Of a DNA stretch of 64,000 nt, positions 36,046-48,410 are shown piece after piece. Position 1 is the first letter of the stretch. Each line of letters begins with the position of its first letter. Source of the stretch: Gamsiella multidivaricata (lineage: Eukaryota; Mortierellomycota; Mortierellomycetes; Mortierellales; Mortierellaceae). The DNA is taken from contig NW_026251718.1 of the NCBI RefSeq assembly GCF_025024155.1, positions 518,401-582,400 on the forward strand, written 5' to 3'. The notes below the pieces were generated by a model, which worked only from the letters and a program-made list of their open reading frames with translations, searched no databases and was not told the DNA's origin. The position numbers and the translations under genes are program-made.

Positions 36046-37204
36046 GTAAATAGGCTCTCTACACGAGTAGGGTTTCCGATCAGTCCGTGCCGATGGTGAT
36101 ACCGTGCCGTACCTGCCCTGGTGAATTCGAGTACTCCCAAAAAGAGCACCCCCCCCCCCCCCCCCCCCATCTATAGATCACATCCAACATATGAGATCGC
36201 CGGGATAGCGACTCGAGGAAACGGGAAGGAAGATTCCAATGCAATGTAGTACCTATCTGGTGCGTAAATATCTGCGACGATAAAGCTGCCATGATCATCC
36301 AGACCATTCATGGATTCATGATATGTTCAAATGGTATTGGAATTCAGTTGGAAAGAGGGGATTATTTTTTCCTCTCCTGTGTTGATGCTGTATGGAAATA
36401 GCTGCAAACGTGGGGAAAGAGTTCGAGGGACGAATGAGATGTTCCTGACATGTTTAAATCAGCCTTTTAAAAAGGTGGGGAACAGGTTGGAATGCCACCG
36501 CCCTGCCGGAGCAAAAGAGAGCACGAAGCATACGCGTGAGATGAGCCCTGATCCTTGAGCATGGGGGCTGCGCGATCTGTTGCCCAACAGGCCAGGCTGT
36601 GCGGGAAATATGCTGGATGCTGACTGGCACACAAAACTATCGCTGGTAATTGGCCACAAACTGTATTAAAAGACGCTATTCTCAAAAACGAATGAACACA
36701 TCTTTGGTTCCCGGGCCATGTCTGCGTGGCTGGCTGGCAGCTTATCCAATTGCTCTGTAAGTCCATTTGTTCGTTCTCTTGCTTCGCTCTCGCTATTTGC
36801 GGCGTGTTTGTGTGTGCTCTCAATTGCTGCTGCGCTGGTCGCATTTTTGTATTTTCTTTCCTTTTCCGGACCCCTGTCGCTCGCTTGCCTGTGATTGCGA
36901 GAAGAGAGAGGGGTTCATCCCCAAAGTTCTGATCTCTCTCCATCCCATCCTTAACATCGCACACCTCAACACTCCACGCCTCCTGCACCTTAATCCCTCC
37001 CTGTGCCTGTACCGGTACCTGTCCCTCCTTGGTTCTCTTTCCCGCCCTTGAATGGCTCCCTCGCCCCCTACACTCTCAGCAACCCGTCCTCCCCAACCCA
37101 ACAGCTGCCTAGCATCCTCCTTCTCGCCTCTACCATACTCTCGTCTCGCTACTTTTCACATCTAACATCCACGCAAAAACTGATTCAGTACATATCACTT
37201 CTCC
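36046..37204. other. Intergenic region upstream of Zn2Cys6 gene
   Basis: Contains an 18-base C run near 36150-36168 and CT-rich leader-like sequence from about 36930 to the ATG. No gene was recognised. Confidence 0.5.
36150..36168. repeat. Poly(C) tract
   Basis: About 18 consecutive C on the + strand, upstream of the GH16 relic. Confidence 0.8.
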
Positions 37205-40200
37205 ATGACATCACAGGAGCAGCTCGATGCGAAGAGACGAAGGGTCTCCAGGGCATGGTAAGGACCTTGCTTTCTCCCTTGGTCTATGCCGACCAGCCCA
37301 TAACTCAGTGGCGGTCTTGATCTGTAGATCTCTCTTCGTCCTTGCTTCTCTGCCTATTGTCCTGTGTAGCTCCCTCGCGGCTACCATCATACCATCTAAT
37401 CCTGACTGCATCATTCTTTTATTTTTTATTGATAGCGACACCTGCAGAAGGAAAAAAGTTCGTTGCGACGGCGTACAACCCTCCTGCACCAACTGCACAA
37501 CCTTTGGCTTCCAATGCACGTAAGTCGAGCTTCTTGAATATGTGAGAGTATATGTGAGCCTTCATAGGAAAATGACAGAGCATACTGACTCGCTCTATCT
37601 CATCTCTGCGGCTATTGCAGATTCAATGACTCTGCCAAGAAAAGGGGTCCTCCCAAGGGATACATTGAGGCCTTGGAGAACAGGCTACATAGGATGGAGA
37701 ATCTCCTTGGAGGTCTCGTGCAGGGAGGTGGTGATCGTGTCAAGGTAGACCTTGACAACTGGCATGAGGAGCACGAGGACGACCTGGACGTCCTAGACTC
37801 GGCCAGCTGGTCCCCACACTCGCCTGATACTCCAACTGTAAAGGTTGGTTATCACAAGCAGAGCATCGACTCGAACCTGTCAACAGGAACTGCAGCATCC
37901 ATGAGACCTATCACCAGCAATCAAGTGTGCCGCTCGCCCGATGCAGAAGATAAATTTAAAGAAGAGGACGAAGAGGGGGTTATGGAATACGACCGGGATG
38001 CGAGAGCCAAAATCAATGCGCTATCCGACAGAATGGACTCAATGTCGTTGGACAACGGAGGATTCATCCGCTATCTCGGCAACAGTTCTGGGATCGACCT
38101 GCTACAAAGAAGTCAGCTTCTCAGGAGCGGATATCTATTGGTACCCATCAAAGTGAGAGACCATCAAGAGTGGCTGACAGAACGAGAATCGGCCGTGGCG
38201 AATCTGGCGTCCGAGATGCCATTGCCACCTAGGGATCTGGCTGAACATCTGATTAAATGCTACTGGACCTATGTGCACCCACACATCCCTATCGTTCACA
38301 AGTCGACCTTCATGAAGCAATATCAAAACCCTGACCCTGGAAAGCGCCCGCCCATCGTGCTACTTACTGCCATGTTTTCGATAGCATCTCGCTTTTCGGA
38401 TCATCCCGAGATTATTGGACATGGGCACGATCCCGAGGGGTTCGGCGATGAGTATTTCGATAGGGCCAAGCGTTTGGTGGATCTGGAATATGAGCTACCC
38501 AGACAGTCGTCGATTCAGGCGCTACTGCTCATGACTGCCTACCGTTTTACGAGCGCCAAGTCCGGAGGTCGTGTGTGGGTGATGTTGGGTATGGCTACAA
38601 GGATGGCACAGGACATGGGTATGCACCGCAACTCAGCGCGCTGGCACTTGCCACCACTGGAGACGGAGATCCGCAAGCGACTATGGTGGGCCTTGTACCA
38701 GATGGACCGATGGGTTAGCGCCTCGATGGGACGGCCCATGTCGATCGATGATAACGACTGCGATGTGGATTTCCCTTCAGCGCTCGAGGAGGACTGGGCA
38801 GAACTTGAGGGCGGCAGCCCGGCGACAACGACGCTGGACAATGGCGAAAGACCCAAGGAGGAAACGTCGTTCTCGCTGGATTATTTTGTGGAAATGATCA
38901 AGTTGTCGCAGATCCTGGGACAGGTCTTGAAGCGGATCTATGGTGCAACGACCAGGAACCATGGTCCGCTCCAGATCAGTTCGACGGCTGCGGAACTCGA
39001 TACAACGCTCACCAATTGGCTGCTTGCCCTGCCGTCAGATCTAAAATATGATCACCGAACGATGGCGAATAGTGGGGCCAAGATCAATCGGTGGGTCGCT
39101 TCCATCCACAGCGCATACTGTAAGTCCTTTTAGATATTTTGAAAATGATGGCATTCGCATGGCCGCTAACCAAGTACGTTCGCTGCTGCTGCTTTTGATC
39201 CTGTTGACTAGACACGGTGCTGATCTTGCTGCACCGCCCCTACATGACCCCCACGTCGCTCACGCAGACGAAACTGTCCGAATCCTTGCCCTCGCTGAAC
39301 ATTGCAGTCTCGGCAGCCAACTCGATCACATACCTCTTGGGAAAGCTGGATGAAGACGACAATCTCCGATACACATGGCATGTTACGACGTACGAGGTCT
39401 TTACCTCGTCTATGATCCACTTGACCAACTCGGCGTCAGTAAATATCCGACTGCAGACGCAGGCTCGGAATAATCTCATCAAAAACATCTCGTATATGAA
39501 GAAGCTAGGCCGCCGCTGGTTCCACAGCGCAAAGTTCTCTCTGATCTTGGAAGACCTCATGTGCGCGCATCTAAACTTTGATGCCTACCAAACCGAAGGC
39601 CGGTCCATGGAAGCGGTCCCGATAGCTAAAGTCGGGGAGTTCGACATAACCTATCCGATCATACTTCGTGACCAGAGCCATCCTTCAGGAGGATCCTTGC
39701 TATTTGCCCCAAAGGCCTCCACATCAGCACAGACGCCTCCCTCGGCCTCGACCACGCCCGGCTCCTCGCCTTCGATGGCTATGGTTCACCATCCGGATGC
39801 ACAGGATACTAGCAGCAACAAGCTCGACGGCAGTGGATCCGACACTCCATCTGCAGCTTTGAACGATTCTACGGTCACGCCAGCTCTGACATCTAGAGGA
39901 GGACAATCTGCGGCCAATATTAATGCCGCGCAGACTGCAGTTTCTCGATCGATAAAGAAGAGCCGAAAGCCAAGCTCTCAGCGGAACTCTCTTCTGTTCC
40001 ACTCCAATCCATCCTCACCCATCTCAACATCATCAAGCAGCAGTAGTACACTTCCAGCACCATCAACGCCGTCCTCTTCGTCCTCGGATCAGTCCTCGCT
40101 ATTCTTGTTCTCGTCCCTCTCGACGCCGGGCATGTTTGCGCAGGGCCAGGCTTTTATGGACTATGAGCAAATGATGACCCAGCAACAGCTGCAGTTGCAC

Positions 40201-40788
40201 CAGTTTCAATCGCAGGATCCACAACAGTTACAACAGCAATCATTTTCAGCGACACCGCTGCTTTCGTCTCCGTTTGCGCTTCAGTTCAAGGGTCCTGCTA
40301 CCAGTGGACAGGGACAGCAGCCTTCTTTGCTTCCAGTAGCAAATGCCATGCCGAGCCAACACCAGGATCAACAGCGGCAACAAGGACAGCAATACATGCA
40401 GTTCCAACAGCAGGCCCTAGGTGAACAAAATTTACCTCAGCAGCTTCCTCCTCAATCACAGAATGGTAGCTTCGGCTACATGAATACGGGTGTGTCGACC
40501 ATGGACTCGATAAGCAATAGCAACAACAACGCATTCGGCTTTCTTAACAATAATAACGGGAACAGTAACAGTGCAATACCCTCTGGCGGACAGGGAGATT
40601 ACTCCAACTTATCGCTTTTTCCTCCACAACAGCAGCAGTCGCAGCAGCAAGATTTTGCTGTGGGTGTTCAAAATCCAAACACCGTCGCAACCGCGGCGGT
40701 CCCGAATCCGTTCTTTGGAATACCTAACACGATCGATTGGGACGAATGGAACCAATACATTGCCAGCTCAGGATTGCAAAAGTTCTAA
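37205..40788 (+). CDS. Zn(II)2Cys6 fungal-type transcription activator
   Basis: Nuclear DNA-binding regulator. Exons 37205..37257, 37436..37519, 37621..39119, 39212..40788, giving 1070 residues. The binuclear cluster has Cys 18, 21, 28, 35, 38 and 45 (CDTCRRKKVRCDG ... CTNC ... FQC), a C-x2-C-x6-C-x6-C-x2-C-x6-C pattern built across two introns, followed by KKRGPPKGYIEALENRLHRM as linker and coiled-coil start. The middle is a fungal-specific transcription factor domain (HPHIPIVHKSTFMKQY, then RRVWVM/GMATRMAQDMGMHR-like and RKRLWWALYQMDRWVS). The C-terminal third is Ser- and Gln/Asn-rich low complexity, as in activation regions. Small 5' exons were placed so that ATG-MTSQEQLDAKRRRVSRA leads directly into the cluster. 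Target genes cannot be predicted. It is convergent with the SCAP-like gene. Confidence 0.93.
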
Positions 40789-40984
40789 TACAAGCATTGC
40801 ACATGTACCATAGTCGATATAGCATACCGTAATGGAGATAAAATGTTTGGATATTTATTATTTGATACAAGCGTTGAAAGCGAAAAAAAAAAAAAAAAAA
40901 TATTGTACAAACAAGTGAGCGTGTTCAAGACGATCTACGGAGAAAATACGAAAACAAAAACCATACAAAACCAAACGGACCTCT

Positions 40985-43900
40985 TCAGAAATGCCCTCCT
41001 TCCTCATCTTCCTCATCTTCCTCGTCCTGCAGGCGAACAATCTTGATAAAGTTCCCGAATCCCACGATAATATCCTTCATTTCCGGCTCCTTTCCTTGAT
41101 CGCCAGATTCATCTCCACGTTGCGATAAACCCGGTTGCTGCTGCATATTCGTTCGTCTCGAAAGGGCGTGTATGAGCCTGGTTTCCACAAATGGTAGCAA
41201 GAGGTCCTCGGCGTTCTCCAGCCCATCCTGCTGCTGACTGTCCATCCGACTGTCGCCCCAGTATCCTGCCTTCCCAGACTGGGTTGGAAACAGAGTGTGT
41301 CCAGACAATTGCTGAGGTTGCGGCTGGCTGGCCATGGCGAGTCCTGCAGTGTACATGTACCCTCGCTGGCCAGGCATATGTTGCGTAAACGATCCAGGCT
41401 TCCGCTGCAGTTTTGGGCGCATTACTTCATGACCCGCCAAGCTTGACGGATTCTGGGCCACTGGAATTGGAACTGCTATGGCAGATCCGTTCGAGTTGAT
41501 AATAATCGATCCTGACTCGCTCAAAGTTTGATCCGAGCCCTGTGGTGCGAGACGACGGTTCCGGGTTGGCTGGTGAGGCTGAAGGTCGACTGCTCTGACT
41601 GTCAAGTCTAGACCCCACACTCCAGGATTTCTGAAGATACATTGGTAGAGGTCTGCCTCCCAGAGTTCCCAGCCTCGTTTCATTGGACCGCTACTTGTAA
41701 CCGCTTGATCGTGAGACGTCGCTGGATATGTCAACCCATGAGAGTCGCTCTTTCTCCTACTTCTGATGACATTGGAGGCGGGGCCCATGACATCTAAAAT
41801 AGAGGCATGGGACTGCTTAGGAACGCCCCCATGTTCGCTGGCGAGTGTTGTCGTAGACTCTGTTCGGCGTACACCATATAAACAAGAGTTGCTGACAGTC
41901 ATGCTTTTGCCACCTCGCTGCTTCATGAATCCCACGAGCCTCGGTGCGGGTAAAGACGAGCTTAATGTGCCCAGAAAATTCGCGTTTCCAACACCATTAA
42001 GATTGTTGACCCAAGGTTCTCCTGGTCCGAACGATCTTGAGTGTCGCAAACGGCCCGGTCGTTCCTGGTTGTTTAGTGATATTTGAGGGATAGCTTGCGT
42101 ATCACGGGATTCACTGACTCGCCTTCCACTGGGATCGGTTTTCTGTCGCGAAGAATGGTCCAGCGGCGTTGACATGCACATCAGTCCCTCCCACTCCACA
42201 ATCCATACCATGACCGTCTCATCCGTGCTACTGGAAATAACCAACCAGACGCGAGGAGCAGGTTCTCCGGTTAGGCCGTCCTCGAGCTCCAGCGCATGGA
42301 AACAGAGCTTTGTAATGGCGCCTTGGTGGGAAGGTTGGTGATTATCTGCCTGTGAATGCCTCCTATCCAAATATCTCGTTGTGTTTGATCCGGCCGACCT
42401 AGCACTCGCAAGCAGTCCACGGGACAACGTCCAAATAAGATTTCCTTGCTCAAGATCCCACACATTGATTGCACCATTCGAGTACCCGGTAGCAACCATG
42501 GGCACCTCTGCGTCCCATGACAACACTGATATGCCGATTCCTTGTCCAAGTCCAGTATTGCTCCATAATAATGTCCAGGCGTCATGGTGCGAACCAGGGC
42601 TGGCGATGCTCCAACACTGTATACTCCCATCCTTACCAGCAACCACCAGATACGTCCTGCATCTCAAGCCCAGCTCCTGCCTGATTTTCAGATCTAATTC
42701 TATAATTCCTAGCTTCGATATTCCGCCTCGTACCTTCGAATCGATGATACATCGACCTTCGCCTGTGAGGAGATTCCAGTTCCATATTTGGCCATCGCGG
42801 TAACCTACTAGTAGCGAGGTATTGGGTCCCGATGATGATACTGTATCCTTGGTCACTGAAGACTCCCAGAAACAAACACTGCTTGCCCTCAGTTTCGAAA
42901 CATCCGTGGTTGACTCTGTCCTCCGCACCAGTTCCCTTTCTGAACTCAATATAGGCGCTGACCACGAAGCGCAGGACGAGTGTGAAATGGTTTTCAATCC
43001 CCAGACGTGAACATCTCCATCTCCAAAGCCTGCAACAACAAAGTTGCCGAGAGGGTCCAGCTTTAGAAGTTTCGCTAGTCGACTTTTCGAGTTCCTGGAC
43101 GAAGATCTGTCCCCTCGAGCTCTTTCTTCCAGTCGCGCGAGCGGTATGTCCTGTCCACTACCAGCCTCCCCACTCCATAGCAGAATCGACCCGTCCATGC
43201 TTGATGACAATATGAGCCCTCCATCTGCCGAAATATCCATTTGGTCGATATCGGTTTTGTGGCCATTCTGGAATAAGGTTTCAACAGCTCCTGGTAGTGG
43301 CGTGCAAGGTCCTGCATCCTGACCCAACTCCCGTGCCTCCTGCGCCAGTAGCTCTTCCATCATCAGTTTGCGCTTGGATTGATAATCGCCGGGTAATACA
43401 ATAAACGGGAACCTCCACTGTAAGTCGACCAATAGCTTGCGTTGAGGGCTCAGCAAGTAAGAAAGCAGTAGTAGAATCGCGGCCGCCAAAATGATCGACG
43501 GGATCACAAACACACGGACAAGCCAGACAGCGAACAAGCAGATGAAAACCAAGGCGTCGCGTACAAGTTTGAATGGTCGACGTGGATCTAGCTGCCCCTC
43601 TGCAACCACCGATGAATCAAACCCTACGCCTCCCTGCAAGCTTGAGGTACTGCCTTGATCAGGTTCGCAATCGTCAATCTCCGTAAGATCTGGCAAGCCG
43701 TCACAAGTCGCATAGTGACTCTCGCTCGAAGGCTTTAGCAGAGTCACGACAACAGGCGTTTCGATTTCCAGGTATCCTCCTGTGTGGCCTGGATCTACTA
43801 ACGACCAAAACTCTGATGCAGTGTCTTTCTGTATGATGTTCCAATATGATACAATGACAGGCTCCTGATTCCCAACAATAGATTGATTGGTAGTGCCGTA

Positions 43901-46417
43901 AATATAACCGAGGTATGCCATAACTCCAACCATCTATATCCAGCCCGCGATGTAATAACAACCATTTTGTCAGTGTAAATAATCCGCACAATTCAACATC
44001 CCATCCAAGTATTTGTATAAAATTGCCATCGATCACTTACGATAATGGAGGTGAAGATGCGGCCTTTTGGGTTCTTTTTGGTGCGCTTCTCTCTCGATCC
44101 TGTCTCTTCATCACTGTAATGCGAATGCGTACTGTCATTTCTCCTGTGTCGAGTTCGCTCGTCCTCGTAAGAGGATAGTCCGCTAGCTGCATATGCTCCT
44201 TCGAATCTTAACATCTCTATTCCGCTAGCCATGAGCCCACTCTTTGCAGATGGATGCCGCGGGCCGAAAGGGTGACGCGGATATGGTGCTGCTGGTCGAG
44301 CACCCAGGTCAGAGAGTTCCAAGCGCCGGATGTCGATAGAGATTACGGTAATGAAGAATGTCATTTGCAGAAGATAGTCCATGGTAACGGCAGCAATGGC
44401 GAACGTACAAAACTCCTGTACAGCCGGGATTGTTGTCATAGCACCGATCACAAGCAGGCAGAGCTCCGCCACCAAAGTCAGCGTGATGGAGACACCGACT
44501 GTGCCAAGCCCACGACCTACTCGTTCCCTAACAGGCAGATCCATTGATGTTTCCACGACGGCGTGCACCAAAATGTTGATATTCTCGACACCTACAACGA
44601 TGATCATGAACGGCAATATCTCCCTATGTGAACAAAAACACGAGTGACGCTATAGTTAGTTGGAAGTACCATGATGGAGGTAGGACAAACAAACTGAATC
44701 GCTCATATAATTGAATAGCGGCAGAAGGGCTTACCAAGGCATGAGTGTCAATGTCACTCCAAAAACAGAACAAAGACCAATCGACATAAGCAATGATACA
44801 AAGACCGTGGTGACAGCTGCAAAGCCAAGACCGTACTTTGACTTGACCAGATCGACCCTTCCGACAGAAAGCGAGATGTATAAGAACATTACAAAGTAGG
44901 CCATTCCCAGAAGCCAGTATTCTGCAGAGATGTTTGTACGGGGCTGAGAGCTCGCCTATGTTCCCGCGAAGTATCGATAGAGAACAGTCTGGTGTTAGGG
45001 TGAGGAAGGAAACAAACACAAATGATAATTAATATTCAGAAGCCGGTATCAAGCCTACCTCGGAGACAAGGCGTCTTGATACACGCTGGGATACGTCTGG
45101 ACCAGGAACCACTCTGAACATAAACGAGGGATGGGACGCCGCCTCTGCAGCTCCGTCGACTTCATTGGCATCTGCATTCCGCTCTCCATCCATAATGGTT
45201 GATCCGGTCGATACCATACCATCGGTTGCAATTGAAAACGATCCATGCGACCCTGAGTTAGTACTAGGTGGGTCCTGCTGCGATCGCTCCGCCTGCAGAT
45301 CAGCCATTAGCTTGTCGAAGACCAGGCGCCATACTCTCCTCACATCCAATCCGTCCTTTGTCGAGCTCTCGGTATCCTCTGCTGAACGGCCGTTATGGTG
45401 CTTTTTACCATCCTTTTGCGCATCTCCTCCCAGGTCTCCTCGCAGGAAATATGCGATAACCATGGACGTTGGCCGTGGTTCCTGTGCTGCTTCTCCATCA
45501 AAATTAGCACTCCCGAACAAAAATGAAGGCAATACGTCAGTTCGATTATCACGACCCTCATGATTGTACTCAGTATAAGGTCGGGGAGAGTGCACCAAGC
45601 AACTGCGTTGATCGGCTCGGTATTCGGCGCTATCGCCCTCACTCTGTCCGTCCATTGGATTCGAAGATGCCAGGATACAGATGTTCTTGATGGAGACTAG
45701 CCGTGGGATTTTATGCTGATCCTTATGATATCCCGCACTTCTGTCGACGCCGACATGCATTACATCATCTGCGTTGTAATCTACAGTGATGGCTTCGATA
45801 CGTTGCCGGATCTGCGTGGCGAATTCGAACAAATCGAGTCCAAAAAGTGAAGTTGTCGTTGAGGTTTTGTCTTTGGTAGTATTCTCCGATAAAGCCTCAG
45901 ATGTGTCCAAACTGGCGGACAGATTGGTTGCGTTGATGATAACTGGCGCTATAAAGTGTAATGGATCGGCAAAAGGGAGGTTCCGGCTGAAAAAATCTGG
46001 GTCCTGTGTCCATGTCGGGGCAATAACCTTGTGGGTCCAGAACGTATCCAAGTCGCCTTCGTGGTCATGACGCCGACGCCGGCGTTGTGCAATTGACGTT
46101 CCTTGATACTCTACGGCTGGCCATGAAGATAACGAGAGATTGTGACTGGAGGGTGATGTCGAGGCAGACCTTTGACGGGCATAGGTTGAGGAGTTGTAGG
46201 AGGTGATAATGCCCGGGTACGATATCATGCCAACAAAGACAATAACAAGGACCATGACCGTTGCTTGATTGGACGCACACAACCGTCCATGGTGATAAAA
46301 GGTCTGGGCAAGGGCGTCGTTGTAGCGGCGCAGGGTGGGATTAGTCTGAAGGGAAAACGTTGCAGCCAAGAAGGCAGCGAGCTGAGCAATGCCCGGTATC
46401 CGTGACAGGGTCGACAT
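40985..46417 (-). CDS. SCAP: SCAP-like sterol-sensing domain / WD40 protein
   Basis: Polytopic ER protein expected to escort SREBP and sense sterol. Exons: complement of 45059..46417, 44735..44955, 44041..44623, 40985..43933, giving 1703 residues. A first TM (about 50-70) and a luminal loop of about 370 residues precede the sterol-sensing domain: SAEYWLLGMAYFVMFLYISL, then GVTLTLMPW-EILPFMIIVG, VENINILVHAVVETSMDLPV, then VQEFCTFA and TVISIDIRRLELSD, a run that matches SCAP closely. Further TMs lie near 855-890. The C-terminal half has WD40 blades (GHKTDIDQMDISADGG, SMDGSILLWSG, VHVWG, INVWDLEQG, TDETVMVWIV) separated by long Ser-rich inserts. It is longer than animal SCAP (about 1280). The bHLH gene in this window is not SREBP-type, so the partner lies elsewhere. 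Confidence 0.92.
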
Positions 46418-46952
46418 GGGTCGTTTCAGGTGTGTTTTCAGTGGTCAGAGGTTTGACGAAGCGAAGTGTGCAGTGCGGGGAGATGAGGTGCACATCAGCG
46501 TGGAGATGTGAATCTGGGGCCGGGACCCACGAGAAAGCTCGAGTGGAGTAAAGTACACCTGACGGACTATGCCAGCGGAGGGAAAAGGCAAGGGAAGATA
46601 CAACGAACAAATAGGTGTGGACGGTATCATCAGGGCTCAAGGCGGCTGTTCGCCCCAGCACTGACCCTTAATGGAATGGATTCAGATAAGGAACAGGTTT
46701 CATAGCCGCGAGAACGTTTAGCAGCCATGTAACATCTTTCTCGAACGTGTACCGAGAGAGTGGAACGCGCACAACCACAAATTTCAATGGCACGACGTGT
46801 CGCTGCCGATATTCGAGGAGTATGGTAAACCGGTCGCCAGTTGTATCCATGGTCATGAGTACAATGCTTCTCTGAGAGTGCTGCACGACGATCACAATTG
46901 CACATTTTTTTCTTTATTCACTTCTGCTGCCTGAATTCCGTCTACAAGAGTC
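46418..46952. other. Intergenic region between SCAP-like and uL14 genes
   Basis: Upstream of the SCAP-like gene and downstream of uL14. No additional gene recognised. Confidence 0.5.
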
Positions 46953-48261
46953 TTAGACAACGGTACCGGCGCAAGAGGCAATACGGGGCCAAAGATCGGC
47001 ACACTCCTTGCCGACAGGGCCAGTGATGGCGGATCCCTTCATCTCACCCTTGGGATTGACAATGACACCGGCGTTGTCTAGATATCGCCATACCAATACA
47101 TGGGACAAATTAGCTGGTTAGTCTCACATTCGTCTAATACAAACAAAGAATCCGCCGGTGCAGTTGAACAACGTACCCTCAAAGTAGATAAAGACACCGT
47201 CGCGGCGGCGCCAGGCCTTGCGCTGGCGAATGATGACAGCGGGCATAACTATTTCGTTCCAGAAAATAAAGCACGTATCAGTGCCTGGCTCCTAACGGGC
47301 CTCGAGCCCAAAAGTGTTGTATCCTGTCGCAACATCTAGTAAGTAAGTCCAGTCATGACTAACCCTTCTTCCTCAGCTCGGGCTTTCCCTTCTTGACAGT
47401 AGCCATGACCATGTCACCGACACCACCAGCGGGCAGCTTGTTGAGACGACCGTGGATTCCTTTGACGGAGATGACGTACAAGTTCTTGGCGCCAGAGTTA
47501 TCAGCGCAGTTCATGACGGCACCAACAGGCAGACCCAAGGTCATGCGGAACTTGTTTCCAGAAGCAGCTCCTCCTATATGTTGCACATATCCAGAAGACG
47601 TAGTTGACTGTTTAGACGTCTGTTCTACATAGTCCAGGTTGCATGAACATAAGCTCCCCGTAGTTGAAGAGTCCATCCTGTCACTCCATCAGACTGTCAA
47701 GGTCGACTCTAATTTCAGCTGCCTCCTTAGGTCTTGAAAGGTGTCCTGTTTGTAAAAACCCCTCCTTTCTAGACTGCCCGGACATGTGCCGCCTTACACA
47801 TATATCCAGCTTGCTGCCGAATAAAAACTCCACGCACGATGTCGCTACAGTTACTGCTCAACACCAGCCATCTGATCCAATATTCCCTCCTGTATGCTGT
47901 TTGATGTTCATTCGCGTGAGTGCGTGAGTCCGAGATTTCTGCTCAATCATAGGCTCGCCATGGGTTTGTCGCATCAATTTGTCCAGTTTGAGTCAATGTC
48001 GAAAAGCCGCTCGCCGCCTCAGTTTGCCTAGCTCTCACACATCCTTGCTGGTCTGGTACGTCCTGTCGAAGCTCGGGTCAAATAATTGCAGTAAGAATGA
48101 TTGTGTGCCGATAATAATGTCTCGATCGATGGATAGGGCGATGTGTCGATGGTTGGCTCCTAGACATCCGTGTATCCATGATCGCCTATCCAGCCTTCCC
48201 AGTATAGTCTCCTCCACCAGTGACCGTTCATTTTGAGCTGGTTCGCACCTTTGGCACTCAT
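46953..48261 (-). CDS. RPL23: 60S ribosomal protein uL14 (L23)
   Basis: Large-subunit ribosomal protein. Exons: complement of 48249..48261, 47364..47573, 47177..47248, 46953..47077, giving 139 residues, the family length. Seen: [64 protein letters not shown], then [40 protein letters not shown], and a C-terminal [11 protein letters not shown]. The first exon is only 13 nt (MSAK plus one base) behind a 675-bp intron. It was chosen because the ATG has a good context (CACCATG), the donor GTGCGA keeps phase 1, and the protein length comes out right; this exon is the least certain part. Divergent from the eL27 gene with about 150 bp between the two ATGs. Confidence 0.9.
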
Positions 48262-48410
48262 GGTGATATATGATGAATTGGGAAGGGGGAATCGAACCCG
48301 GTCCAGAACAAGGAATATAGCCCAGCAAGGCCCTTAAGAGGTCTATTTCTCATATTGCTTTACTGCTGCTAACCGATTGCTCTTCCTCTTTCGAATCTTT
48401 TTTGACCGAG
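48262..48410. promoter_or_regulatory. Shared bidirectional promoter of uL14 and eL27
   Basis: 149 bp separate the two divergent ribosomal-protein ATGs, so the core promoters must overlap or sit in the first exons/leaders. The interval contains a T-rich stretch before the eL27 ATG and the tRNA-like sequence described separately. Confidence 0.55.
48281..48386 (-). other. tRNA-like remnant with perfect pol III B box
   Basis: The minus strand reads GGTTCGATTCC at 48298-48288, an exact match to the tRNA B-box consensus. About 90 nt upstream is a D-arm-like GAGCAATCGGTTAGCAGC. GGAAG (48386-48382) can pair with CTTCC (48285-48281). The T stem has only three good pairs and no clean anticodon stem forms, so I do not call a functional tRNA. 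Confidence 0.4.
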
